Assembly: GCA_964370065.1 (NCBI GenBank)
Contig: CAYJGK010000014.1
Coordinates: 1-43,206 of the forward strand
Direction of reading: 5' to 3'
Source: CAMQRS01 sp964370065
Lineage (GTDB): Bacteria; Bacillota_I; Bacilli_A; Erysipelotrichales; Erysipelotrichaceae
DNA length: 43,206 nt
In this document: piece by piece, positions 1 through 6,745 of the stretch
Layout of the letters: each line of letters starts with the position of its first letter
Numbering within the stretch: position 1 is the stretch's first letter
The notes under the pieces: model-generated
Told to the model about the DNA's origin: nothing
Database searches by the model: none
What the model saw: the letters and a program-made list of their open reading frames with translations, nothing else
Program-made: the position numbers and the translations under genes

Positions 1-61
1 ATTCGAACCTGCGACCCCCTGGTCCCAAACCAGGTGCACTACCAAGCTGTGCTACTTCCCG
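1..61 (-). tRNA. tRNA-Pro (UGG), 3' end cut by the window edge
   Basis: Read on the minus strand, the sequence begins at 61 with the acceptor strand CGGGAAG. It then gives a D arm, an anticodon stem CCTGG/CCAGG around the 7-base loop TTTGGGA (anticodon TGG) and the T-arm start GGTTCGAAT. The acceptor 3' strand lies outside the window. It sits 9 bases from the tRNA-Arg gene in the same orientation, so the two probably share a transcript. Confidence 0.93.
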
Positions 62-70
62 AGATATAAA

Positions 71-147
71 TGGCGCGCCCAGCAGAAATCGAATCCACAA
101 CCTCCTGATCCGTAGTCAGACGCTCTATCCAGTTGAGCTATGGGCGC
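71..147 (-). tRNA. tRNA-Arg (ACG)
   Basis: A complete cloverleaf is visible on the minus strand. The acceptor GCGCCCA pairs with TGGGCGC, the anticodon stem TCTGA/TCAGG encloses loop CTACGGA (anticodon ACG, normally A34 converted to inosine to read CGN), and the T-loop is TTCGATT. The CCA end is encoded in the DNA (TGG at 71-73 on the + strand). Confidence 0.96.
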
Positions 148-258
148 ATTAGTTTTCGCACCATTTCAGCGCTTATTTATAATACCAAATAAGGCGTGTC
201 ATTGCAAGTCTTTTTTTAAAAAAATACATTTTTTTTACTAAATACAGCTATAAATAAA

Positions 259-284
259 AATAATCCCTAGTTTAAGGGATTATT
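259..284 (-). terminator. Rho-independent terminator of the DEAD-box helicase
   Basis: A perfect 10-bp stem (259-268 with 275-284, AATAATCCCT) encloses a 6-base loop. On the minus strand it is followed by a T run. It lies just past the helicase stop codon at 292. Confidence 0.85.
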
Positions 285-291
285 TAATAGA

Positions 292-1863
292 TTATCTTTT
301 TGACTTACGATATAAAGTAACATCACAACGTTTATTGGCAACTTTTGCTTTATCCATCATTTCCAAAACTTGTGGTGCAACACTTGCTTCAACACTTACA
401 ATACTATATTGTCTGCGCACATCAATTTTTCCAATTAACGTTTTTTTTATATTACATGTACCTAGAATAGCATGTTCAATACTTTTAGCATCTACGCCAC
501 GTTGTTTCCCTAAGTTAAACTTTAGTTCTACAGCACTTTTTAATTTTCTTTTTTCTTTTTTCTCTTCTATACTTTCTACAGGTCCACCATATGCAAGAGT
601 AATTAAGGCATTAATAATTTCTTGTGGATCCATTCCATCTTTCACTAATTCATTAGCTAATTGAATGTTCTCTTGTATTAAACCATCTTCTGCTGCAATT
701 AATACTTGTTTTTTAAATAGTTCACGTTTTACAGCACCTAGCTCGGCTGTAGTAGGCAGTTGTTTTTTTATAATTTCTGCATGGGTATATTTCATGATTC
801 CACGCAATTGTTGGAACTGTCTTCCACTTTGTACTAAAGTGACAGCTGTCCCTTCTTTTCCAGCACGTCCTGTTCTTCCAATACGATGAATATATATTTC
901 ATGATCTTGTGGTAAATCATAGTTAATAACTAAATCAATATTACTAATATCAATTCCACGAGCTGCAACATCACTTGCCACCAAAATTCCTTGACTGGCT
1001 TTTTTAAATGAATTCATGATTTTAGTACGCTTTTCTTGTTTAATATCTCCATGTAGGGCAGATACTTTAACTGCACGTTTAGATAATTCATCGACTAATT
1101 CATCCACTTTTGCTTTTGTGTTACAGAAAATAATTGTCATTTGACTTTGGTAGTAATCAATTAATGTTGCGATTGCATCATTTTTTTCATCTCTTCTTAC
1201 ATCATAATAATATTGAGTAATTTTATCTACTGTTTTTCTTTTACTTTTCACTTCAACAAACTCCGCATGATTCGTGTATGTTTCAGCAATTTCTTTAATC
1301 GCCCTAGGCATAGTCGCACTAAATAACACAATTTGTCTTTCTTCGTTTATTTGTTCTAAAATCGATTCGATATCTTCACGGAATCCCATGTTTAACATTT
1401 CATCTGCTTCATCTAATACAACAAATCCACAAGTGTTTGGTTTAATTGTCTTTCTACGCATATGATCCATTAAACGACCAGGTGTTCCTACAATAATATT
1501 TGCACCACGTTTAATATCTCTAATTTGGCGGTCAATTGGGGCACCACCGTATACGCAGGCAAGTTTTAGTTCTTTATTGTATTTTGAGAACTTCACTAAT
1601 TCATCATGTACTTGTAGAGCTAACTCTCTTGTTGGACACACTACAATACCAAGGCTAATTTCTTTAGTGATTAGTTTCTCCATCATCGCTAGACCAAATG
1701 CTGCTGTTTTTCCAGTTCCAGTGTTTGATTTAGCAATCATATCTCTTCCCTCTTTTAATAAAGGAATCGATTTTTCTTGTATTTTCGTTGGTGTTTCATA
1801 ACCAATTTCACTTACTGCTTTGCATACATTTTTATCATCGATTAAATCTATAAATTTTATCAT
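292..1863 (-). CDS. DEAD-box ATP-dependent RNA helicase with DbpA-type RNA-binding domain
   Basis: The 523-residue protein is an ATP-driven RNA unwinding enzyme of the DeaD/CshA/DbpA group. Visible motifs are the Q motif (about residues 21-34), motif I SNTGTGKT (46-53), PTRE, DEAD (151-154), SAT (182-184) and HRIGRTGRAG in the second RecA lobe. The last ~70 residues resemble the DbpA/YxiN RRM-like domain, which in characterised homologues binds 23S rRNA helix 92, so a ribosome-assembly role is likely but inferred. ATG at 1863 is the natural start; a possible promoter (-10 TATACT at 1895-1900, -35 TTGTAT at 1917-1922) precedes it. It is divergent from the small-RNA cluster, so RNA remodelling of those RNAs is conceivable but unsupported. 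Confidence 0.95.
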   Translation of the reverse strand: MIKFIDLIDDKNVCKAVSEIGYETPTKIQEKSIPLLKEGRDMIAKSNTGTGKTAAFGLAMMEKLITKEISLGIVVCPTRELALQVHDELVKFSKYNKELKLACVYGGAPIDRQIRDIKRGANIIVGTPGRLMDHMRRKTIKPNTCGFVVLDEADEMLNMGFREDIESILEQINEERQIVLFSATMPRAIKEIAETYTNHAEFVEVKSKRKTVDKITQYYYDVRRDEKNDAIATLIDYYQSQMTIIFCNTKAKVDELVDELSKRAVKVSALHGDIKQEKRTKIMNSFKKASQGILVASDVAARGIDISNIDLVINYDLPQDHEIYIHRIGRTGRAGKEGTAVTLVQSGRQFQQLRGIMKYTHAEIIKKQLPTTAELGAVKRELFKKQVLIAAEDGLIQENIQLANELVKDGMDPQEIINALITLAYGGPVESIEEKKEKRKLKSAVELKFNLGKQRGVDAKSIEHAILGTCNIKKTLIGKIDVRRQYSIVSVEASVAPQVLEMMDKAKVANKRCDVTLYRKSKR

Positions 1864-2057
1864 ACTTCCTCTTTTCTTTTTTTACAATGTGTTAAGTATA
1901 ACACAACGATATTTAAATACAATTTTTTTTTAACATTTCGTAATAATCCCATTTTATCGCTCTTTTTAACCCTTTTTAATGACTTATTTAAATAGAAAGA
2001 AAATGATACTCTTGCATTTTTCACATATAAATACTCACTTTATGCTTTTTCACATAT

Positions 2058-2103
2058 TTTCACATCATTATCATATATTTTAACAACTTGATTAAGATAT
2101 ACT
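2058..2103 (+). promoter_or_regulatory. Promoter of small RNA A (shared three-block architecture)
   Basis: TTTCACA at 2058-2064 (with a second copy at 2048-2054), TATTTTAACA from 2076 and a -10 hexamer TATACT at 2098-2103. The hexamer ends 7 bases before the first G of the RNA's GCAAG stem at 2110. The -35 region (ATATTT) is not a sigma-A consensus, suggesting activator dependence. The same blocks with identical spacing precede RNAs B and C. Confidence 0.6.
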
Positions 2104-2109
2104 TATTCA

Positions 2110-2223
2110 GCAAGGAAATAGATTGCCTTGCCGTATGAAATAAAATCCCCTATTATTATTTCATACATTTCTATCCCCTTATAATAGAAGAAAAGGAACG
2201 CCGCCATAATTGGCGTTTTTTTT
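2110..2223 (+). ncRNA. Tandem structured small RNA A
   Basis: A predicted ~114-nt transcript with no credible ORF. Hairpin 1 is GCAAGG/CCTTGC (2110-2115 with 2126-2131), loop AAATAGATTG. Hairpin 2 is a perfect 11-bp stem (2133-2143 with 2156-2166), loop AATCCCCTATTA. A linker with TTCTATCCCC (2169-2178) follows. The last hairpin AACGCC/GGCGTT (2197-2202 with 2212-2217) runs into an 8-base T run, a terminator on the + strand. The same order of elements recurs in B and C although the stem sequences differ. The AATAG of loop 1 can pair with CTATT of loop 2. Function is unknown; exposed UCCCC segments resemble the C-rich seed motifs of Gram-positive small RNAs that pair with ribosome binding sites (inference). 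Confidence 0.75.
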
Positions 2224-2237
2224 CTTTTCACACATTC

Positions 2238-2283
2238 TTTCACAAATTTATTACTTATTTAAAACACTTCCATCAACTATACT
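2238..2283 (+). promoter_or_regulatory. Promoter of small RNA B
   Basis: TTTCACA at 2238-2244 (extra copy at 2226-2232), TATTTAAAACA from 2256, -10 TATACT at 2278-2283, RNA start expected near 2290. Offsets are the same as in promoter A: box to TATTT 18 bases, TATTT to -10 22 bases, -10 end to GCAAG 7 bases. Confidence 0.6.
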
Positions 2284-2289
2284 ATATAT

Positions 2290-2402
2290 GCAAGGGATAA
2301 ATAGATTGCCTTGCATATGGAACATAATTCCCCTATTTATATTCCATATTATTCTATCCCCCCTTTTTTGGAACATCACTATAATCGATGTTCCTTTTAT
2401 TT
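2290..2402 (+). ncRNA. Tandem structured small RNA B
   Basis: Paralogue of A, starting 180 bases downstream. Hairpin 1 is GCAAGG/CCTTGC (2290-2295 with 2309-2314) with loop GATAAATAGATTG. Hairpin 2 is ATATGGAA/TTCCATAT (2315-2322 with 2342-2349), extended by four more pairs after one mismatch; its loop contains TTCCCCTAT. The linker ATTCTATCCCC repeats the one in A. The terminator hairpin is GGAACATC/GATGTTCC (2370-2377 with 2387-2394), followed by TTTTATTT. Bases paired in A are changed on both sides here, so pairing rather than sequence is conserved. ATAAATAG in loop 1 is complementary to CTATTTAT near loop 2, which could allow a kissing or alternative fold. Confidence 0.75.
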
Positions 2403-2414
2403 ATATCCCCATTA

Positions 2415-2460
2415 TTTCACAAAAATTATACGTATTTATAACAATGCAATACTATATAAT
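2415..2460 (+). promoter_or_regulatory. Promoter of small RNA C
   Basis: TTTCACA at 2415-2421 (only one clear copy), TATTTATAACA from 2433, -10 TATAAT at 2455-2460 and GCAAG at 2467. Spacing matches promoters A and B exactly. The consensus -10 may make this the strongest of the three. Confidence 0.6.
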
Positions 2461-2466
2461 AATTAT

Positions 2467-2591
2467 GCAAGTATATAGGTTGCTTGCTATATAGGAAGAT
2501 CCCCCTTTTTATCTTTCTATATAATATTTTATTCCCTTCTTTATATAGAGGGGAAAGATAAAAGAACACCGCATAATTGGTGTTCTTTTTT
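2467..2591 (+). ncRNA. Tandem structured small RNA C
   Basis: Third paralogue, 177 bases after B. Hairpin 1 is GCAAG/CTTGC (2467-2471 with 2483-2487) with loop TATATAGGTTG. Hairpin 2 has 13 pairs including one G-T (2488-2500 with 2511-2523), with loop CCCCCTTTTT. The 3' linker contains TTCCC and, unlike A and B, a GGGG segment (2550-2553) that could pair with the C-rich loop. The terminator stem is 10 bp (2561-2570 with 2579-2588) around GCATAATT; all three terminator loops keep ATAAT. The linker segment TATATAGA-GGGG-AAAGAT also matches the 3' arm of hairpin 2, so a rearranged fold is possible. Confidence 0.72.
2561..2588. terminator. Bidirectional terminator ending small RNA C and the minus-strand membrane gene
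   Basis: The 10-bp stem AAAGAACACC/GGTGTTCTTT has T runs on both sides. On the + strand it ends RNA C. On the minus strand it lies directly after the TGA of the gene ending at 2591. Confidence 0.8.
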
Positions 2592-2902
2592 CATTTCTTT
2601 TCGATTCGTATGTAATTCTTCCATCTAATGATATACACAAAAATTAATTCGCTAATAATATCCAATGCCCATACCATTACTAATACTAGTAACACTGTAA
2701 ATGCATGCAAGCTTAACTGACTATCTACAAATGTAAAAGCTATAAATAGCCATAAAAAACTTAATGCAAACGATGCGACCGAATTTTTGATAATCACATA
2801 TTTTGTCTGGCAATGTGGACAAGTTATAATATTCGATATTCGAATAAAAGGAAATCTAACTTGTTTATTACAAGTTTGGCACGTAAATTCTCTTTTTAAC
2901 AT
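2591..2902 (-). CDS. Small zinc-ribbon membrane protein, function unknown
   Basis: A 103-residue protein with an N-terminal zinc-ribbon signature: CQTC (about 8-11) and CPHC (about 28-31), the spacing of a four-cysteine zinc knuckle. About two hydrophobic transmembrane stretches and a basic tail follow. I chose ATG at 2902 because GGAG lies 8 bases upstream; the longer frame to 2932 begins inside the upstream gene and has no ribosome binding site. It probably shares a transcript with the membrane protein at 2908-3258 and the cyclophilin. No family recognised. Confidence 0.7.
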   Translation of the reverse strand: MLKREFTCQTCNKQVRFPFIRISNIITCPHCQTKYVIIKNSVASFALSFLWLFIAFTFVDSQLSLHAFTVLLVLVMVWALDIISELIFVYIIRWKNYIRIEKK

Positions 2903-2907
2903 ATTGA

Positions 2908-3258
2908 TTACTCCATAAATAAATATCCGCAAAAGATATATAACATATTAATGTAGAACGCATTCACCCCAAAGAAGGCAAATACGGTATTCATGCTTGC
3001 AAAAGTAAATAAGCCTAATTGAGAAAATAATAAGAAAATGACTAATAAAATAGCCAATACTTTCTTAAACACGCTTTTTCCGCCTCTTCGTTTAGGGCTA
3101 TTTAAACTTGCTCCAAATATACACAACGCAATAACCATAACTATCGTATAAATAGTTGGTGTAAATAATGCAGGCAAATAAGTGGTTCCTAGTTTCACTA
3201 GTAGAGCACTAATGAATACAATAATGAAAGGAATTCCTAATTTTTGAAAATCACTCAT
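2908..3258 (-). CDS. Small integral membrane protein, function unknown
   Basis: The 116-residue protein has about four hydrophobic transmembrane segments. A short basic cytoplasmic loop (SPKRRGGKSVFKK) separates segments two and three. Its ATG follows the cyclophilin stop by one base, so it is probably translationally coupled to that gene. The next gene starts within a few bases of its stop. No diagnostic motif is visible. Confidence 0.7.
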   Translation of the reverse strand: MSDFQKLGIPFIIVFISALLVKLGTTYLPALFTPTIYTIVMVIALCIFGASLNSPKRRGGKSVFKKVLAILLVIFLLFSQLGLFTFASMNTVFAFFGVNAFYINMLYIFCGYLFME

Positions 3259-3259
3259 T

Positions 3260-3691
3260 TTAGTCTACGATTTCCACACTTACCATTTTATCGCCATTAC
3301 GCATATTACGTACAGCACCCATATTATCCGTAACTTTTCCAAACACTGTGTGTACTCCATCTAAATGTGGTTGTGCATCGTGAACGATAAAGAATTGACA
3401 ACATCCTGTATCTTTTCCACGGTGCGCCATAGATAACGAGCCCTCAACATGTTTATGCGTATTTAAGTGCGTTTCACAAGGGATTGTGTATCCTAAATCA
3501 CCTGTACCATTTCCATTGGGACATCCTCCTTGTGAGACAAAGCGTGAGATAACGCGGTGGAATGTTTTTCCATTATAGTATCCTTCTTTAATTAACTTGA
3601 CAAAGTTTTCTACCGTTTTCGGAGTTTCTTCATCATATAATTCAAAAGGGATGATTGCTCCATTTTCCATTGTTATTTTTCCATTAATCAT
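3260..3691 (-). CDS. Cyclophilin-type peptidyl-prolyl cis-trans isomerase
   Basis: The 143-residue protein is a minimal single-domain cyclophilin that speeds proline isomerisation during folding. Seen: YYNGKTFHRVI with the catalytic Arg, FVSQGG, GSLSMAHRG, CQFFIV and the HLDGVHTVFGKV signature. There is no signal peptide, so it is cytosolic. AGAGG lies about 9 bases before the ATG. A -10 TATACT at 3725-3730 (minus strand) is a plausible promoter whose -35 region overlaps the end of the upstream protease gene. Confidence 0.93.
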   Translation of the reverse strand: MINGKITMENGAIIPFELYDEETPKTVENFVKLIKEGYYNGKTFHRVISRFVSQGGCPNGNGTGDLGYTIPCETHLNTHKHVEGSLSMAHRGKDTGCCQFFIVHDAQPHLDGVHTVFGKVTDNMGAVRNMRNGDKMVSVEIVD

Positions 3692-3743
3692 AATTTACTA
3701 CCTCTTTCTTTTTTTACGTTTATTAGTATAACACATTTATTGC

Positions 3744-4697
3744 TTATTCAACAATTTTCACTATATCTTTTGATGTTAAAAACTGAATCGCTCGCTTTCT
3801 AAATATTTCATTTCCAAACATACCGTCTACATGTTTCCCTGTTATAAATTCTGTTTGTGCATGTCTAGTATTCTTCATTTGAATCAAGTGTTCTAATAAT
3901 ATAAAACCACTTGCCTTAACAAGTTGTGCTTGTTTTCTTTCCAAACCAAATACGCCTACTTGTAAGAAATGTTTTGTTTTCGTTTTCTTTAGCTTTTGCT
4001 GAGTAGAATATAGTTCATCAAACCAACTCACACTCGCGCCTGTATCAATTCCAAACATAGCATATTGTTGTTTGGCATCCTCTACAATCACCACAGGCAA
4101 TTTGGTTTGTAATAAATTTTTAGTATGTATAATCTCCACTTCTTTTAACACACTAAAACGCTTTGTTTTATCATTTAATTCAAAGTCCAATTGTTGCAAT
4201 ACATCCCATCCTAAAATACCATCAAACTCCAAATCGATAGGAGGTAACAATGGAATTTTAAAATCTTTTTCATTTAATAGAGCAATTGTATGATTATTAA
4301 TTTTTAAACCACCAACAAAATAGGAATCTAATTGTATCCGCTGCATTTCTTGCACTTGCCCCCCCGCGCTTTTTACCAGGGTTGACGTTACCTCTTTACT
4401 TCCATTCAATACACCATAACAATTAGAAAATATACCGCTAATCTGTGCGCCACTATCCACTACAAACCGATATTTTCTACTTTTTATAGAAACAGCAATG
4501 GTATATAGATCAAAAACTGTACGATTCATATGCATTGAAAAAGTATCGACTATATATTGTATATTAGGTCGTTTAATATCCTCTACTAATTGATTATGAA
4601 AAGCATGTAACTGCTGCTGCATCTGATCATAATCCAATTGTTTTACATGCATTGATTGTTTTCTTTTTCTAATTTTACAAGTATGTCTATTTAGCAT
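3744..4697 (-). CDS. Two-domain retropepsin-like aspartic protease
   Basis: The 317-residue protein contains two copies of the retropepsin-like half-domain. Domain 1 has FVVDSGA (Asp81) and the paired hydrophobic-Gly motif DGILGWDVL (159-167). Domain 2 has FGIDTGAS (Asp218) and DGMFGNEIF (291-299). Both halves keep the catalytic Asp-Ser/Thr-Gly and the psi-loop-like glycine motif, so one chain could form a complete active site as in pepsin. There is no signal peptide or membrane helix; it is predicted cytosolic. The ATG at 4697 has GGAG 9 bases upstream. It is transcribed divergently from the DUF4438-type gene. The family assignment is by motif (gag-asp/Asp_protease_2-like); substrate unknown. 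Confidence 0.75.
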   Translation of the reverse strand: MLNRHTCKIRKRKQSMHVKQLDYDQMQQQLHAFHNQLVEDIKRPNIQYIVDTFSMHMNRTVFDLYTIAVSIKSRKYRFVVDSGAQISGIFSNCYGVLNGSKEVTSTLVKSAGGQVQEMQRIQLDSYFVGGLKINNHTIALLNEKDFKIPLLPPIDLEFDGILGWDVLQQLDFELNDKTKRFSVLKEVEIIHTKNLLQTKLPVVIVEDAKQQYAMFGIDTGASVSWFDELYSTQQKLKKTKTKHFLQVGVFGLERKQAQLVKASGFILLEHLIQMKNTRHAQTEFITGKHVDGMFGNEIFRKRAIQFLTSKDIVKIVE

Positions 4698-4705
4698 TAT
4701 GTTAT

Positions 4706-4751
4706 CTCCTATCTAACTATGTTATAATAATACCACACAATAGATAGGAGA
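4706..4751. promoter_or_regulatory. Divergent promoter with an inverted repeat covering both ribosome binding sites
   Basis: TCTCCTATCTA (4705-4715) and TAGATAGGAGA (4741-4751) form a perfect 11-bp inverted repeat in the 58-base gap between the divergent genes. Each arm contains the Shine-Dalgarno sequence of one gene. Between them lies TATAAT (4723-4728) for the + gene. Confidence 0.5.
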
Positions 4752-4755
4752 AATT

Positions 4756-5607
4756 ATGAAAACAAATAAATCAAAAGTTGTTATGCAATCTTTACAAGGG
4801 AAAATACATCATCCTGTTCATAACGGTGGTTATCGTACAGGATTCGATAACCAAGGCCGTATTATTCCAGCCACTGGAGGTATTACTTATAACTTTCAAA
4901 CAGGGGATTGTTGTATGAATATTGCAGGGGATCATGTAGAACCAGGAGTGAGTTTACAAAATCCGGATAAAATGGAAAATAACGCATTAAATGTATTTAG
5001 CTGTGTAGGAAACAAAGCGAAAGTAATAACAGGGGATGCGAAAGGAAAAGAAGGTGTTGTAACTGGAACACACGGTGGGGTTGATCATGTATTTATTCAC
5101 TTTGATCAAGAGACATTAGAACTATTAAATGTAGATGATAAAATTGCGATTAAGGGGTATGGAACTGGGCTAGAACTAGTAGACTATCCGACAATTAAAA
5201 TTATGAACACCGATCCAACATTACTTGAAAAATTAGAATTAGAAGAAAAAGAAGGCAAATTATATATCCCTGTTACACATATTGTACCCGCACATTTAAT
5301 GGGGTCTGGATTAGGAAGTCCACAAATTATTATGGGTGATTATGATATTATGACACAAGATCCAAAACAAGTTGAAAAGTATAACTTAAATACATTGCGC
5401 TTTGGTGACTTTGTTGCTATTTTAGATCACAACACACACAATGGACCGCACTATTTTGAAGGAAGTGTTAGTGTAGGAGTAGTTGTGCATTCTGATTCCT
5501 TTACATCTGGGCATGGTCCTGGAGTAGCTATGTTATTCTCCAGTCAAGATGATACTTTAGTACCTTATATTAAAGAAGATGCAAACTTAATTAAATATAT
5601 TAAATAA
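4756..5607 (+). CDS. DUF4438-like protein, function unknown
   Basis: The 283-residue protein resembles the DUF4438 family (Thermotoga TM1086-like) in my recollection, through its N-terminal RIIPATGGITYNF stretch, the GDAKGKEGVVTGTHGG segment and HNGPHYFEGSVSVGVV. The family is mostly beta-strand and cytosolic, and its activity is not known to me. There is no signal peptide. AGGAG lies 7 bases before the ATG. It shares its promoter region with the aspartic protease and is followed by a strong terminator, so it is a single-gene unit. Confidence 0.65.
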   Translation: MKTNKSKVVMQSLQGKIHHPVHNGGYRTGFDNQGRIIPATGGITYNFQTGDCCMNIAGDHVEPGVSLQNPDKMENNALNVFSCVGNKAKVITGDAKGKEGVVTGTHGGVDHVFIHFDQETLELLNVDDKIAIKGYGTGLELVDYPTIKIMNTDPTLLEKLELEEKEGKLYIPVTHIVPAHLMGSGLGSPQIIMGDYDIMTQDPKQVEKYNLNTLRFGDFVAILDHNTHNGPHYFEGSVSVGVVVHSDSFTSGHGPGVAMLFSSQDDTLVPYIKEDANLIKYIK

Positions 5608-5615
5608 AAAGAAAA

Positions 5616-5636
5616 CAGGATGCTTAACACATCCTG
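5616..5636. terminator. Bidirectional terminator between convergent genes
   Basis: CAGGATG/CATCCTG stem (5616-5622 with 5630-5636) with flanking T runs on both strands. It separates the DUF4438-like gene from potD. Confidence 0.85.
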
Positions 5637-5642
5637 CTTTTT

Positions 5643-6734
5643 TTATTTAGCTGCTTTTACTTTAATCCATAATTCCGAAAGAATTTTCTTCATTTCTTCA
5701 TTATCTCTAAATGCTTCATCTAATTCATACCCTTCTCTTGGTTGGTATGCACTACTATCAGCATAAACATCGCTTTCTAAATCTTCTTTTGCTTGCGCAA
5801 CACTTGAAGTATAACCTACATATTCAGAGTTATTGTATGCTACTACTTCTTCTAAGTTATAGTTTATATATTCATGCGCTAATAATCCACAAGTTGAATT
5901 TTCAGGAATAACCATAGCATCTACCCAGAAGTTTGTTCCTTCTTTTGGCTCAAAATATGCCATATTTGGGTTTTCACTTTGAATGTAAGCTGCATCACCA
6001 CTGTATACTACACCCATTGCTTTTTCACCATTAATTAACCCATCAATTACTTCATCTTGTACAAATACTGGGTTAGTTGCTTCTTTCACTTCAATTAACC
6101 AATTGTATGCTTCATCAATTTCCGCCTGATTTGTTGTATTCATTGAGTACCCCAATGCTTTTAAAGCCATCATGAATGAATCTCTTTCTGAATCATACAA
6201 GTATACTTCCCCTTTATATTTTTCATTTTTAAACACATTATATCCTTGCTCTTCTACATCAGCAGCATCCACTACTGTTGTATCGTATAAAATCCCTACA
6301 GTACCCCAGAAGTAAGGCACTGAATATTGATTAGTTGGATCAAATGCAGTCGTTTGTACACTTGGATGTAAGTTAGATAAATTAGGAATTAAACTTAAAT
6401 CTAACGATGCTAATTTACCTTCATTTGTTAAACGTTCAATCATGTAATCACTAGGTATTAAAATATCATAACTTTCTCCACCTAATAATTTTGTATACAT
6501 TTCTTCATTTGAACCAAACATTGAATAGTTCACTTTAACATTGTATTTTTCTTCGAAATCTTCTACTGTATCTTCTCCAATATATTCTCCCCAGTTGTAT
6601 ACATTTAATGTATCACAACCAAACTCTTCCATTGGGTCAAAATCGCTTGTTTTCTTCGAACCACACCCTGTTAGCACAATTGCTAAACACACAATTAAGA
6701 TTGCACTCATCATTCTTGTTACTTTAATTTTCAT
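5643..6734 (-). CDS. potD: Spermidine/putrescine ABC transporter substrate-binding lipoprotein
   Basis: The 363-residue lipoprotein captures polyamines outside the membrane for the PotABC importer. The signal peptide ends in the lipobox LTGC (Cys24). The mature part has PotD-family features: LNVYNWGEYIGEDTVEDFEEKYN, YDILIPSDYMIERL and the late NFWVDAMVIPENS segment. AAGGAG lies just before the ATG. It is the last gene of the operon, 11 bases after potC. Which polyamine it prefers cannot be told from the sequence. Confidence 0.93.
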   Translation of the reverse strand: MKIKVTRMMSAILIVCLAIVLTGCGSKKTSDFDPMEEFGCDTLNVYNWGEYIGEDTVEDFEEKYNVKVNYSMFGSNEEMYTKLLGGESYDILIPSDYMIERLTNEGKLASLDLSLIPNLSNLHPSVQTTAFDPTNQYSVPYFWGTVGILYDTTVVDAADVEEQGYNVFKNEKYKGEVYLYDSERDSFMMALKALGYSMNTTNQAEIDEAYNWLIEVKEATNPVFVQDEVIDGLINGEKAMGVVYSGDAAYIQSENPNMAYFEPKEGTNFWVDAMVIPENSTCGLLAHEYINYNLEEVVAYNNSEYVGYTSSVAQAKEDLESDVYADSSAYQPREGYELDEAFRDNEEMKKILSELWIKVKAAK

Positions 6735-6745
6735 ATTTTTCTCCT

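Noticed and set aside
2019..2421. TTTCACA boxes as Rex half-sites
   Set aside because: The opposite half TTGTGA is missing; the boxes are direct, not inverted, repeats.
2210..2494. 94-codon + strand open frame
   Set aside because: It starts inside the terminator loop of small RNA A, has no ribosome binding site, crosses promoter and hairpins of B, and encodes low-complexity hydrophobic sequence.
2048..2591. CRISPR array or simple tandem DNA repeat
   Set aside because: Unit length is ~180 bases with divergent sequence; only structure and short blocks are shared, and each unit has its own promoter and terminator. There are no short identical repeats with unique spacers.
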